DNA of 64,000 nucleotides from Brachionus manjavacas (Eukaryota; Rotifera; Eurotatoria; Ploima; Brachionidae). Each line of letters starts with the position of its first letter. The first letter of the stretch is position 1. The position numbers were made by a program, and so were the translations under genes. The notes beneath the pieces are model-generated. The model ran no database searches. It saw only the letters and a program-made list of their open reading frames with translations, and was not told the origin of the DNA. The DNA lies in assembly GCA_019054805.1 (NCBI GenBank), contig JAHQIY010000001.1, positions 496,001-560,000 on the forward strand, written 5' to 3'. Of the stretch, positions 43,996 to 57,400 are shown one piece after another.

Positions 43996-44710
43996 AGTAA
44001 AAACATAAAAGCTCAGCAACAAAAAATTTTTAGTTATTTTTACAAAATAATCAATTTTTATTTAAATAAAAAATTAATCTTACCTTTTATTCAATTTTAC
44101 ATACATCTCTGTAATTTTTGGTAAATTTTCATCAAAGGTTGAAAAAAAATTGAAGAAAAATGGAACTTTTGTAGGTAAAAATAACAGGTCTAAATTTTAT
44201 TGAAAATACCGTATCGATTAAGAATCATTTTAAATTGTACAAAATTTCACAAAAAATTAAAATGAAATATCAATGGTGTTACAGATTTTAATTTTGGAAC
44301 GGCATCAAAAGCTTGGGAAAATCTATCACTTAACTAAAGACTTTTTTTCAGAATGATTAAATTGAAATAGAGGTTTCTTTTCTTTTGCTGGTGTACCACT
44401 AATTACATTGTAGCAAATTGTAACTTTTATTGCATTAATTGAAATGACAATAAACTTATTTCTTGCTCAGACACCAAATGTATATCTGAAATAAAATAGC
44501 ATGAATAAAAGATTAGCTATTTCTTTCGGCCACTAGGTGCTTTTTTCTAAATTGCTAATTTCTGTATATTATTTGAAGAATAAATTTTGATCTTTCTTTT
44601 AATAAATTATTTGAGAGTTTAATTTAAAAAAATTAACAAGAAATTCATAAAATAATTAATATATTCAAATATTCTATTTTTTTATTTTTCTCATTTTACT
44701 TAATCTTGCT
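43996..44710. other. AT-rich spacer
   Basis: No gene or repeat recognised. Confidence 0.4.
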
Positions 44711-45320
44711 GAATCGGATCTCCTCTTATTCTTCTTTCTTCAAGGGTAATAAGTTTTAACTTTCGGATACGTTCATCATAGCTCAAGTTTCTCAATTCTC
44801 CAACTAGTTCACCCTTTTTTGGACCCCTTCTATGCTTTTTATGTCTTTCTTTAACATCAGATTCCAAACTAGAACTTTTTACTCTAAATAAGTTCTAACC
44901 AATATGGGATGTAAGTTCTTGAATGCTTCCATGTCACGATATTTAAAGTCCGTTTGTTGAGACCTAAGATTTGATTAGTTTTCTTAATGACTGTCACAAT
45001 ATGGGCTGAATTTTAAATCATGCTACTGAAAATTAATCCTAAATGTCTTCAGTTGACTCCAATAGTATGCTTCCCGAGCCGCCCAAATAGTTATTACCAT
45101 CTTAATTGTTAGTAACATAAAAGGTTATTACTTAATATTTTTCCCTATTAAATTCCATAAGTCACTCGCATGACCATTTAACCAACATATCAATATCGTT
45201 TGGTAAATTCCAAGTTCTCAATAATCCTGGCAACTTAAGTGTCATCAGCAAATGATCCGCAAACATTCTTTATTCCATCTGGCAAATCATTTATAAAAAA
45301 ACAATATGGATAAGTCCTAT
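44711..45320 (-). mobile_element. LINE reverse-transcriptase remnant, family B-like
   Basis: The minus strand gives FINDLPDGIKNVCGSFADDT (palm motif with FADD) at about 45300-45240, then LVKWSC and LMEFN-like sequence. From about 44875 it gives GELVGELRNLSYDERIRKLK and LITLEERRIRGDPIQ, equivalent to the LEERRTRGDLIE segment of the GC-rich copy at 13.7 kb. Many frame breaks; an old copy. Confidence 0.75.
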
Positions 45321-45369
45321 TAGCTTCATTTTTGGCATGTATCCGACAATCAAAAAAAAAAACATTTTT

Positions 45370-45475
45370 TTTTGTATCCTAGAATACATATTTTATGTTA
45401 TTTCAACAATGTTTTGTTGAAAAATAGGATTCAACATGTACCCCAGGATATATATAAGGATACAAGTGGAGATAA
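45370..45475. repeat. Small foldback repeat
   Basis: TTGTATCCT near 45373 is matched by AGGATACAA near 45464, with an inner TTCAACAATG/GTTGAA hairpin. About 100 bases, non-coding; possibly a tiny MITE. Confidence 0.45.
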
Positions 45476-46877
45476 AAATTTGAATAAATTAAATTTTTTT
45501 TTATTAATTTTGTTTATTAATTATTCTATGATACAAAGTAAATAAAAATAGATTAAAATGCTAAAGAAAAAACACAAAATAAATACAAAATTATGACAAA
45601 AGAAAATTAATTATTTGAAAAAATTACAATTCAAATAAAGTCATTTAAATAAATAAAATAAAATTAAGTATTCTCTTAAATCCTTTTATTTGGATATTCA
45701 ACTTTCTTGTTCCATTTCGTCTTTAAATTAATCAGAAACAACATTTTTATATCCCAAAAACTCCGAATTAAAGAGAGTTGGCATTACCATCAAAAAATTA
45801 AAAATATCAAGAAAGATTCAATTTTTTTGACAAAATTTTTATTTAAATTTTAAATTAAAAAAAAAGTGTAATTGAAAATTTTATAATGAAAAAGAAAACA
45901 ATTTTTTTTCTTCTGTCATCATCCAAGAAGTATTTGCTGGAATTAATAAAAATCAATAAAAAAAAAAGTCTAATGTTAAATTTTACAATTTAACTTTAAT
46001 TTTTAAAACGAAAATAAATCGAATCCATATTGATCTTGGTTAATTTTTCTGTATTTCAATGGTACCAAATGCTTTTCCAATGTTTGTTTTAAGCGATTAC
46101 ATAAAAAAATAAAACTCTCTGGTAAAGTTTGCTGAGACAAAAGTTTTTCTTTTCTGTGCTATTTTTTACACTTTTCTTCAAATTATAACAAAATAATTTT
46201 TAGAAAATTTTTTTTCTTTTAAATCTATAATTTAAGAGAATTTTTTAAAAAATTTAAATTTGTCTTTTTCAAGTCCAGATAGATCAAAATTTTCAAATTA
46301 AAAACAAAAACAGGAAAAAAAAGCATCGCTTTTATTTTTCTTTTGTGTATTATTTGCTATTTAAATTAATTTAAATAAACTATTAGATTTTCAAGGTTTA
46401 GTTAGTTTTAAAAACAAAGATTATCGACAAGGTAAAAATCTCGGAAGCCATTAAGTACTTAATTCAATGTTAAATATTTTGTTCATCAACATTAAACAAT
46501 AAGATTAAGCCTAACAATGAGAGGAAGAAGAAAAAGCAAGCTAACTTATAAATGCAAAGTGAATCAACTCAAGTATTCAAAAAGTAAATAAGCCGGTCAG
46601 AGAAAATTAAGTAAATCCGGCAAAATTTAATGTGTCCAAATCAAACATCTTCTTTTTTTATCTTTAAAAATATTTTCTTGTATTTGCTCGATATATTTGC
46701 ACTGTTTTCATCATCTGCACGTCTATTTCCCAACGCCGGTCTTATTAAACTCTATTTCCTTACATAATCAAAGTCAATTAAAAATTTTAAAATTTATTTA
46801 AAATATAACTTAAAAAAAATATTTGGTAAACAAAAAAAAAGAGAGAAAAAAAACTCGCGCATCCGGTCTTTGTACAT
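45476..46877. other. 3' flank of the T-box gene
   Basis: AT-rich. Near 45909-45935 a TTCTTCTGTCATCATCCAAG segment is a diverged relative of the tandem repeat inside the T-box intron. The proximal part is likely the T-box 3' untranslated region. Confidence 0.45.
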
Positions 46878-49307
46878 TCAGGCCCACTTGGGCGACGGTG
46901 TGCACGAAGTGGCCAGATCAGTTTTGTCCATACAAACCTTGGGCGAGTCGAACCCACTATCACTGGGCAACGAAGACTGCTGCACCGAACTGTCAACATC
47001 ACTAGTGTTCGGCGACAGCTTGACATAATCATTTTCGTAATAATTTGAATAGGAATAGTTCATTTTCGGATAGCCATTGTTGACTGCTGCCAAGGCGAGT
47101 GCGTAATTGGCGTAGTTGTTTCCCTGGTTGTAGTAGCCGTTCGACTGCCAGTACATGTTGGGCGAGCTGGCGTAGCCCAATTGATTGTGATAGGAGAAAT
47201 TCTGGCTCTGGAATTGATTTGGCGATGTTTGGTTCATCAAACTATGCATTGCTTGATTCGACTGATTCCAATCGAACTCATTAGACAGCATCAATGATTG
47301 ATTAACTAGAAAATAAATAATAAATTATTCTTATTCAACAAACACCACCTGAGTGATGTCAATAAAAAAATAATAAATTTCAATTGACTGGAATTGAATG
47401 ACAATATTAGAGAAAAAATAATTTTCTTTTCTTTTTGACAAAGATGAAACAGAACTTGAAAATAAAAAAAAAACATGTTGGCTTTAAAATCATAGTTAAA
47501 TAATTAAATTAATTTTTTTAATATAGTTAAAAAAATTAAAATTTTTAGATGCAAAATTGCACATTGCATAATTTTAAAAAAATATTAAACTAATTTTCTA
47601 ATTGAATTTATTTACTCAATTTTTTTGTCAAGTTTTTTTCTTCTAAATTTAATCAGCTGACTTAAAATTTTAACTAGCGAAAAATATCAAAAATATTTAA
47701 TATTTTGAAATTCTGCTTTTATCTATTTTTTTTTTGCTTCACTTGAGTGTCGTTTACTAAATTAAATAAATAAATTTAAATCTTAAATTAGTGTTCATAA
47801 TCTTATAATCATTTTGAGAACTTCAAAGAATTTTTTTCCTCATGTAATTTCAAAATACTTTTGGAATTAAAGTAACCCCAAGCGGATTTTTGACACCAAG
47901 TTATTTTATAAACTAAAAATTTGTAAAGAAAAAATTTAACTTTTCTTTTTTCTTCTTTCATCATCCAAAAGCTACTTTCTGTAACAAAAAAATTAAAGTA
48001 TTGGCCCCAGAGAGTCGTGGGGTAAGAATTTTTTTAAATAATTAATTAAAAAAATATTAATAATTAATTTCATAAAGAAAAAAAAACAATAGTCTTTTTT
48101 TTTTCTTCTTTCATCATCCAAAAGCTACTTTCTGTAACAAAAAAATTAAAGTATTGACCCCAGAGAGTCGTGGGGTAAGAAATTTTTTTTTAAATAATTA
48201 ATTAAAAAAATATTAATAATTTAGTTTATAAAAAAAAGAAACATTTTTCTTCTATCATCATCCAAAAGGTAGTTTCTTTAATCAAAAAAGAAACCAAACA
48301 TCTAGTGTTGACTTAAGAGGGAAGTAGTGGGGAAAGCCAAAATAATTTTTAATAATTAATTTAATAATCAAAAAAAAAACTAGGTAAAAAAACCCACTTG
48401 TTGGACTGGTGAATTGATTGAAAGAGCTAGAGGATGCCGAAGAGCTGGAGGACAAAGGAGATGACGAGTTGAGCGGCCTGGTCTTGTTCTCGTCGAACTG
48501 CTTGACATACTGTTGATGGTAGGAATTAGATGCGGAGTACGGACTACTTCTGTGCACAGACCGGACCCTTTCTGGTCCGCCGCCGCTCTGCTTGGCATAA
48601 TAGTTCCAATTGGGCTCAATGGCGGCTTGGCCAACAGCCTGCTGCTGCATTGACTGCTGCACATTGAACTCATAGTGATCGTTGTCAGTGTTGTCTCTGT
48701 CAGGACGTTCGCGCACGTCCAAAAAGGCCTTGGCAAAAGGATTGAACCTGATCTTGAGGCTGGTGATCTCCTCGTTCTGGTAGGCAGTGACGGCAATGAA
48801 CTGGGTCTCGCTAAAGCTGGCCTCGGCTATTTTTTCGCGCATATTCGAGTTCAGCTTGTAGATTATGATCCTTGGCTCGTACTTGTGCAACGAGTTGAGC
48901 TGGATTTGTCCCTTGTTGGGCGGCTTGTTGGTCAGCTTGATTTTGTTAAAGGCCACCGAGTCTTTCATCCAGTGCGAGCCGAAATTGGGCGAGTCCGGAT
49001 GCTTGTACTCGCACTTGAGCTGGACCGGGTCGGGCTTGGTGCCCTGCTGCCACTCGCCATTTATGTACTTCCATTTGTGGTTGTCGATTTGGATGAAGTC
49101 GACCACTACTTCGTAGATGGCCGTGGGCTCGAGGTGCGCAAAGCTGGTCTTGAGCACCGGGAACATGTTGCGGCCCGACCGCGTCACAATCATTTCGTTG
49201 GTCTTGCCGTAGAAGCGCATCCACAGATCGCGGTCCTCCAGCCGAATTTGGATGCCGTTGTTCATTGTCTTGAGTGCATACGATGTCTCGTTTTTGGTCA
49301 TTACCAT
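46878..49307 (-). CDS. bra: Brachyury-type T-box transcription factor
   Basis: Two exons, 49307-48398 and 47305-46878, give 445 residues. The T-box (about residues 18-205) includes [52 protein letters not shown] and [20 protein letters not shown], ending [15 protein letters not shown]. The Y-Q-N-E-E-I-T and AKAFLD forms, and [10 protein letters not shown], are those of Brachyury rather than Tbx2, Tbx6 or Eomes. The C-terminal half is low-complexity, rich in serine, asparagine and tyrosine, as in Brachyury activation regions. It binds palindromic T-sites and acts in gastrulation, hindgut or mouth development in animals. The exon is markedly GC-richer than its surroundings. The start is the first ATG; the N-terminus is short, and an upstream exon cannot be excluded. 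Confidence 0.92.
47941..48290. repeat. Tandem repeat in the T-box intron, about 153-base period
   Basis: Two nearly identical units begin with TTCTTTCATCATCCAAAAGC (offsets 47954 and 48107, period 153) and include CCCCAGAGAGTCGTGGGGTA, itself a small hairpin. A third, diverged unit starts at about 48251. A single far relative lies at about 45909. Confidence 0.9.
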
Positions 49308-50145
49308 TTTAGATCAAAAGTGAACTTCTAAAATAGGCAAAAAAGGGGCTTTAGTGGTTTAATATGTGACCAGCGCAAACAAACTAGATTAAACAAATTA
49401 AATGTTTAGCATGCAAATGATAAATTTGATTTATCTATGCCCAAAGTTATTTAACTTTTAAATTAGAATGATCGTATTAGTAGAATAGGATTTTTCTTTA
49501 TCTATTTTTTTCTCTTTTTTTATATAGGCTTTTTGTCCATGGCTATAATGACCAATTAAATAATTAGTCATTGCGAATAGAATAGACTATATAGAGACAG
49601 AGGTGACCAATAAAGTTTATCTATTTCGTATTTTTTTTGCCAATTTTATATTTTCATATATTGACACTAGGCTTGAATGGCCTATGATTTTTGCTCTTGA
49701 TTAATTGACTAATTGATTAACCTGTTCGCTTGTGATGTTGGCTTTTGACGCCTCGCAATATTTCACTCCGAGTATTCAAAAACACTTTTCTCTCTTTTCT
49801 TTTTCCTTTTTCGAATTCGGTGATCTATTCCAAATTCCACATCCACTTGCTAGTCTCTGCTTTCTCACCTTTCCCGGTCTTAACTCGCTCCTGGTTTTTT
49901 CTTCTTTTTTTTGTTCACACAAGTTTCTCTAATAACCATGTTTTATTAAAGTAATAGTTTGGGGAAGACCCCTTTCAGCCTCGTGTCAATCAAACAAAAA
50001 AGAAAAAAGTGCCATGAAAAAATCAGCATAAAAATTTATCTTAATTGAAATGTAGTACCCAAAGAAGTGGAAATACTAACCGAGTCATTACCAAATTGGT
50101 ACCAGTTGCTAGAGTATGTGAAAAATTACATATTCAAAAATAAAT
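49308..50145. promoter_or_regulatory. Proximal upstream region of the T-box gene
   Basis: No gene. Expected to contain the T-box promoter; ATTAGTCATTG and TTAATTGACTAATTG-type words near 49560 and 49700 could be homeodomain sites, but this is speculation from short words. Confidence 0.3.
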
Positions 50146-50149
50146 ATTT

Positions 50150-50460
50150 AAATTTAGAAAAAAAAATTTTTTTTGGGTTTAGACTCGGAGATAAAAATTA
50201 ATAAATATTAAAAAAAAAAATTTTTTTTTTGATTTTTAGACTCGGACATAAAAATTAATAAATATTTAAATTTAGAAAAAAATTTTTTTTTTGGGTTTAG
50301 ACTCGGAGATAAAAATTAATAAATATTAAAAAAAAATATTTTTTTTGGTTTTTAGACTCGGACATAAAAATTAATAAATATTTAAATTTAGAAAAAAAAT
50401 TTTTTTTGGTTTTTAGACTCGGACATAAAAATTAATAAATATTAAAAAAAAAATTTTTTA
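50150..50460. repeat. Minisatellite, five units of 55-61 bases
   Basis: Each unit holds TTAGACTCGGAGATAAAAAT or the GGACAT variant, then TAATAAATATT and an A/T run. The core word begins at 50181, 50238, 50299, 50354 and 50415. The GGAGAT and GGACAT forms largely alternate, suggesting a two-unit higher-order period. Confidence 0.9.
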
Positions 50461-53400
50461 ATTCACTAGTCTCAAAGAGATTAAAAACTCAGAAAGAAGT
50501 TTAAGCTTGTTCCACGACCTGGTGGTAAGCAAAAAAATGTTATATTAATAAAAATTTGTCTCTTTAATTCAAATTAGTTTTGAGGGTGTCGCTGGTCAGA
50601 GAGTTAATTTCATTAAATTGGACCATTACAGTAAGTAAAATTTGAAATTGTAAGGGTACAAAATCATAAAGAATTGACCAATTTATGTCTAAATTTTTTG
50701 GAAAAATAATTTATTGTTGCCGAAATTGGGTAAGAAAAAAGTTGAGAGTGTAATTTGATCTATCCACTTTGAAAAAAAAAACTTACACTTAGCACCAATT
50801 TACAGCAATTAGTAAAAGATGTTGACTTTTTTTAATCTAATTTATTAAATATTTTTTTCGTATATTTTTAACTTTCTTTTTTTATTTATCAAACTTTTCC
50901 TCTTTTTTATTTTAATCTGATGTAAAAAGGATGCTAAAAAATTCAGAATTTTAATTTAAATGTTTTGTCTGATTCCGCCTTTTCTTATTCTCTCCTCACA
51001 GCATATATTGTGCGTGATCTAAAAAATCTCTCGTTAGCACTTGAAAATTTTCAACAATAAAAATAAAAAAAATTTAATTCGGCTTAAATATTTTCCAGTA
51101 ATTTATTTTAGATATTTTGTGAGAAAAAAAAAATTCAAAACAAAAAATCCTTAGGTCACAAACATTTAAAAAAGATATTTTAAAGGAGAAAAAATTTTAA
51201 TTTAATAAATGCTAATTTACAGAGACAAGCTAAAGAGACTAGCAATAGGTAAAGAATGTGCAGTGCTACGGTTTAAATATGTATCTGTCTGGTGAAAGAA
51301 AGAGAGAGAGAGTATGGTTTCAATTTTGAGAAAGGCTGTAAAAGTTATGTAAAGTGGCTTTGAAAGAAAAGAGCCAGCGACATTTGATTTGTATTTAGAA
51401 GCGGTCGGCTACAAAGCCTGCATTTATGGCCACTAAATTGGTTCCGTACAAACTGGCTGCTTTTAATCTCAAGAGAAGTCAATAATTTTTATGACTTGGA
51501 CAATTAACTGTTCTTTTTTGTTTAAAGGCTAAATGAGTTTTGTTTTATTGCTGTGCACCAATAAACGAAAACGCCTTTTAATGCGGGCAAATATTTACAT
51601 TTGGTTTTTTTCGTTTCGCATTGTGTTTTAGGTCCTGTTTGTCCGGAATAGCTTGCGAAATTAGAGAGATACAAAATTACCTGTGTGACTATTGACTTAA
51701 TTGCTTAGTCCTATTTAATCTTGTGTGTTAATAGTTTATCTCATTTGGCAAATAAATCGGATCTTTGTACTAGACTTGAAGTCATTCAGCCTATTACCTA
51801 AAGCCGTTCATTTGCCATGAGAACTTCTAGACCTAGTTTTTTCTTCTTCTTGCTTTCTTTCTCAACTCGCCTCCGTGGACCATGTTGCTCAAACATTTGC
51901 TTTTCACTTGTAGAAATTGGCCACCGAACAGCTCTTGATAAAATTTATATTTAATTTTTTTCAAAATTTGCCAAATTTTATTTTTTCACTTTTCAAATTA
52001 ATTATTGCTAAAAAATGGAAAGATGTCGGTGTTTGTCGGAAATTTTTACCAACACTATATGAGAAGTTTTTTTAGACTTTTTTTTTCACTTTTTAAAGTT
52101 AATAAAAATTTAAAAAAAATTTAATTATTAAATAGCATTAGATAAAATGCTTATATTAAGGCCCGTGATGTTTTTCAGACTTGTCAAAAAATTTTTAATG
52201 TCTTTCACTTATAGATTCAAAAATTTTTTAAATATTTTAATTAATTGATAATTTTTTTATCCACAATATCAAAGAATTGAAAGAAATCTTTATTTTTATT
52301 TTAAATAGGCTCAAGTTTTAAAGAAAAAAATTGAGATCTAACATTTTTTTATATTGTACTTATTTTTGGCTAAAATTCATCAGTTTTTAAGCAATTTGAA
52401 TTTTTTCGAAATTTATCTAAGATAAAAAAATTTAAAAAATTTTCACTAAAATTTTCTTAAAGGGGGCAAAATTAATTTATTTGTTGTGCTGTTGACACTG
52501 GACTTCGCTATCTCTAAATTGTCACTAGTGTTTATTAAATTCCATTGATCAGTGATATAAACCAATTTAATAAATTAACTTTTTTTAATAATTAATTGTT
52601 TTGGTCTCCAGCTTTTTAATGAAAAAAATATAGTTTTAATTAAAATTTAAGCTTTGGAAATACCTATAAGACTGGGGCGGAACTTATGCGTTGGTTTTTG
52701 CCAGATGTTTTAAAATTTTTGATTTTAATTTTTTGAATGAAATAAAAATTAATTTTTTAAATCTATAAAATTCAATGCAATCCCATTTGTAAAAAAAATA
52801 TTAATGTTTTTGGTTAGGCTTGTAAAATTCAGGACAATTAAAAAAAATTTCTTCTTTTTTTGTAAAATTAAAGTTATAGATAAAGAATTCTCAGAAAATA
52901 TAATTTAATTTTAATTAAACGTCCGAAAATACAAAATATTTTAATTTACTTTATTATTTGATTAATTGATTGATTTGTAAAATTTAAAATTTTATTATTT
53001 TATTTTATTTAATATATAATTAAAGAAAAAGTCCTTAGGTCCAATTGAACCAGCACGTTTAGAATTTTATATTTGAGAAAAATTTAAATAAAAGCTTAGA
53101 TTTCAGATTTCAAAAGACAATTTATAACTTTAGATAAATAAATTATGCTTCCAAATAAACTTCTTCATATTATTATAAAATAACACTGAGTCTCAATAAG
53201 AAGTTAAAAATCTCAATAAAAAATGAAATTTTAACTAAAAATAGCAAAAATATATCTTTTTAAACAAACTTAATAAAAGTGGGTTTGAAATCTTTTTTCA
53301 AGGAATTCGATGTATACTTATTCTTGAAAATGGAGTAAAAAAGTTTTAAAATTTTATTTTAATTTTCAAATATTATATTAAAAAAAGAACTAAAAACATC

Positions 53401-54493
53401 CCATTTTAAACTTGACTTAAATATTTTTGAAAGCTATTAAATTAAGAGCCAGGTGATTTTTTAAAACAATTTTAGTTTAAATTTTATTAAAAATTTGTAA
53501 AATTCAAAAAAAAAAATTTAGATTGCTTTATCATTGATTATTTATCTTTGTCTTTTCATTTAAAATAATTATTTATTTTTCAATTTTTTAAATTTTGATT
53601 AATTATTACTTAGTAAAAAGACTTAAAACTAGTATCTACCATTAAATTAATTAAATATTTAAATTTTTGACAAAATTTAGGTTTTTTATATTTTCACCGT
53701 CTTAAAGGAGTTTTTTGTATTATGTTTAATTTTTTTAAACAGTATCTTTTTAATTAATTAAATTTAAAAAAAAACGAGGATTTAAAAAAATTATTAAGTT
53801 TAAAAAATTTTATAAAAATATTTGTGTTTTTTATTTTTTAATTTTTCCAGAAAAAAAAAATTCACAATATTTATTATAATCATTATGTTGGATTAAACTG
53901 TGCAGGAAATATTTTTATAAAATTTTATTTAACTTTTTTTTAAAAAAATAGGACATTTTTTGAAATGGAAATTTTTTCAGATTTGTCAAAAACTTCTAAG
54001 TTACAAAATGGGCAACACACTAGGCCTAATTTAAGTATTTTCAATCTTATTTAAACTCAGTTATTAATTGAATTTTTAATTTTTAATCAGAAATCTTTTT
54101 AAATTTGATCAATCCTCTTATTTTTTCGTTGAAGAAATATTTTAGCTAGGATGTAATGCTAGACTATAATAAAAATATTGATCAATTGATACTAAGCAAT
54201 AAAATATTCAGTATTTTTGCATGTGAAAAAGCAGTTAAATGTACAAACAATTACAGAGTAATAAAAAAAAAATCCTAAGAACATTTTCCGATGAGCCAAA
54301 TTGGAAAATGAAATTAGAAGATAAAAAAATGCTAACCAAATATATTCATTTATTCAAATATTTAAATAAAATTGAGAAAATATCCAAGAAAAAATTATTT
54401 TAAAATTTAAATTTTAAATTTTCAGTTTCTGAAAATGAATTGAATTCAATTTTGATGTCTAAATGATTTATTGTACATTTTAACCGAGACAGT
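50461..54493. other. Four-kilobase non-coding interval between T-box gene and MED14
   Basis: No reading frame or transposon domain recognised. A less AT-rich patch at about 51200-51920, with a GA-rich run at 51299-51315, stands out and could be regulatory for the T-box gene. The rest is A/T-run sequence. Confidence 0.45.
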
Positions 54494-57400
54494 TTATCTT
54501 TGCATGTTCAACGAATTCGGTAATTTGTTGACCAGTTCGTTCACTATAGTCAGCAACGAAAAGTTTACCGGATCTAAAATAAAAATCTTAGCTTCTAGAT
54601 GAAAAATTTTCTTTTTTCCAAATTTACCTTTTTGTTTAGCTTCATTTACTAAAGCGTTTATATGATAATCATAATTAAGGTACATTTGATGATTTGCTTC
54701 ATTTATTGGCTTTAAAACTTCATGATGAAAGCTGCTCGTGTTAGGCTCAAAGCTTATTATCAACAACAGTGATCCTACCGAGTTGGCATCCCGTTGCTGG
54801 TTGAATAAATACAACTAGAGATAGAAAAATATTTAAAATTACTTACAACCAAAATAGGTTATTACCAGAAAATAAAGTTTATCTTTTTTTTGAAATCCGA
54901 CTTGGGATGTTTGATAAAATGACTGGAACAAGCTTTGTTTTGGATTCTTAAGTTGATAACCACTCGGTATTGTCCATGCAAATTTGATGCGCCAATTTTT
55001 GAGCATTACAGGATTCTTGGATAGCAAAATTATTTAGTATTAACTTGGTAAGCTTCTTGACGCGGAAAAAACATGCGCTTGGTTTCGCGCCAAAAATTTA
55101 AATTTAATCGTGACACATTTTTTGTCTTGATAAGTGAAATTAAATTTTTTAAAAATATTTACCATCTCGTAATCTAAGAGTATGCTAAAATCACGTAGCA
55201 TTTTGGCATCACTTAGTGAAACCATATTGAAAAAAGCAACAGCCCATGTTGGTTTAAAAGGTGGCATCACTATTCGCTGATTGAAATAATTTTGAATCGA
55301 TTCGACTGAAATTTCTGCACTTGTGGGGAAAAATTGGATGGAAAACGCAGTGTAAATGGGCGAAATTTCATTTATTATCTGAAATTCCATTAAATAGGTT
55401 TTGTACAAATTGCTGTCTTGATTTTTCAGCGAAAACTATGAAATAGAAAAATTTGATACAAAAATTAGTAATTTTTATGAGAAAAAAATCAAAACACTTT
55501 TCACAAGTCTTAAACCAGAAGCACAAAAGCCCGGTTTCTTTATTCTCTTAGAGTTACTGAGAGTTAGGATTAATAAACTAATTAATTAGAAATTGGTATT
55601 GAAATATAAATGATTGTATGGAAAATAAGATGAAGAGAGTGGAAAGGAGATTTTACTCTCTAAAAAGTGTTGGATGCAAACCAAAACTAATGAGACCCGA
55701 AACTTTAGATTTTTTATACAAACAGCTCTCTCAATCCATCTTCAAATATCATTTAAAAAATATCTCTATTAATGAAAAAATTTGAAGGAATTTGATATAC
55801 AGCAAAATATTTCAATAAAAAGAATTATTGGACTCAGTAAATTTACCAAAACAAAGCCTTTAAACAAAGTAGTTAAATTGCCAACTTGAAGTTCACGATC
55901 ATGATCACATGATCAAAACTTAGTTGATTAAAATCTTAATAAAAATTATGAAAAAAGCTTATTTAAAATGATTTTTAATTAAACACAAATAAATAAAAAA
56001 ATTGATTAAATAAAAAAATCCTTTTTTTTCCAATTGATCTTAAATTGATTCTTTTAAAATGTTTATTTGAAAATTTTAAAGACCAGTTTAAATCTACATT
56101 AAAGCATCCAAATTTTGACTTTAAATTTTATTTTAATATTAAATAAAATATATTACAGCGTAACAGAGTTAAATTTTGTATTGCAAAATTTCAAAATATT
56201 GATTTAGATATGATTTTACTCCAGATAAAAATTCATATAAAACATTTGATAAAGAAAACACTTATTTCTGGTGCTTTGAATTATATAATATTATATTTCA
56301 ATCAGTCCATGGGACTTAAACTTTAATCAAATAAATAAATAAATGAAATTATTATCTAAAATTAGTTAAAATAATGGGTGAATTTTCTATTCAATTGGGA
56401 AAAACTTAAAATTTACCACCAAAAAATAATGACACACCTCATAAGCCATTGATGGTATGAAAATAATATAAAAAAAAAAAAATACAAAAATAATCGATAA
56501 AAATAAAATCAAATAGCAAAAAAAATGATTGAGGAAATATTTGAAATAAATTTGGAAGAAAATAAAGATCGCTCTTTGGTATTATTATTAACTGCATTTA
56601 TTACAACCGCGATTTGGAAAAATAATGGTCATTAATTAAGCCAAAAATAGTTTTCAATCAACAAATTCAGAACAAAAGAGTTTTGCTTTTTGGTTCAAAT
56701 AAAATTGTGTTGCCACAACTTGTCACTTTTGACTTTGCGGGTTAACCAAAGTTATCAGAAAAATTCAAAAATTAGACATTTGGTTGAAAATTTTGATTTC
56801 TGCTAAGACAAAAATAATTAGAAATGGAAATATACGGTTCAAAAACCAAGGTTAACAAAATCTAAAAAAAAAGCGAAAAGTTTCTATCTGGAATTTAAAT
56901 AATGGAGCAAACCTGAAGACATATAATGTTCTGTTATAAAATAAGCATTGAGGAAGACAACAGAAAAACTGAATTTAGACAAGAAGAATGCCATCAGATA
57001 ACCAAAAGAATGTATTATTTAGCCAAAGAAGCATGGAAGTGGTTCTATTGAAATTCAGAGTCTTATCTTGGCCTACAAACAGTCCCAATCATATTTACAT
57101 TGAATATTTATTGATTTGACTCGATAAAGCGATTGCCAAACAAGAGCCAAGGTTTTTGGATAAGCTGAAATAAATTGTCCTTAATACTTTGAAACCTGAA
57201 AAAAATACTCATAGGGTTTTTACCTGAACGATTTTGCTATGATTTAGATAAGATAAATTATGGTGTATTTAATTCTTTTTGAATTCAATTAAAAAAATTT
57301 AATTTTTTTAATTGAATTGGAGTTTAGTTAATCGAAACTAAAATTATTTGGTATTTTATGACCACTTAAAGTGTTTTGGTAAATAAAGTTAATATATCAT

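Noticed and set aside
48675-49331. 218-codon plus frame opposite the T-box gene
   Set aside because: Antisense shadow favoured by the GC-rich T-box exon; no family motif.
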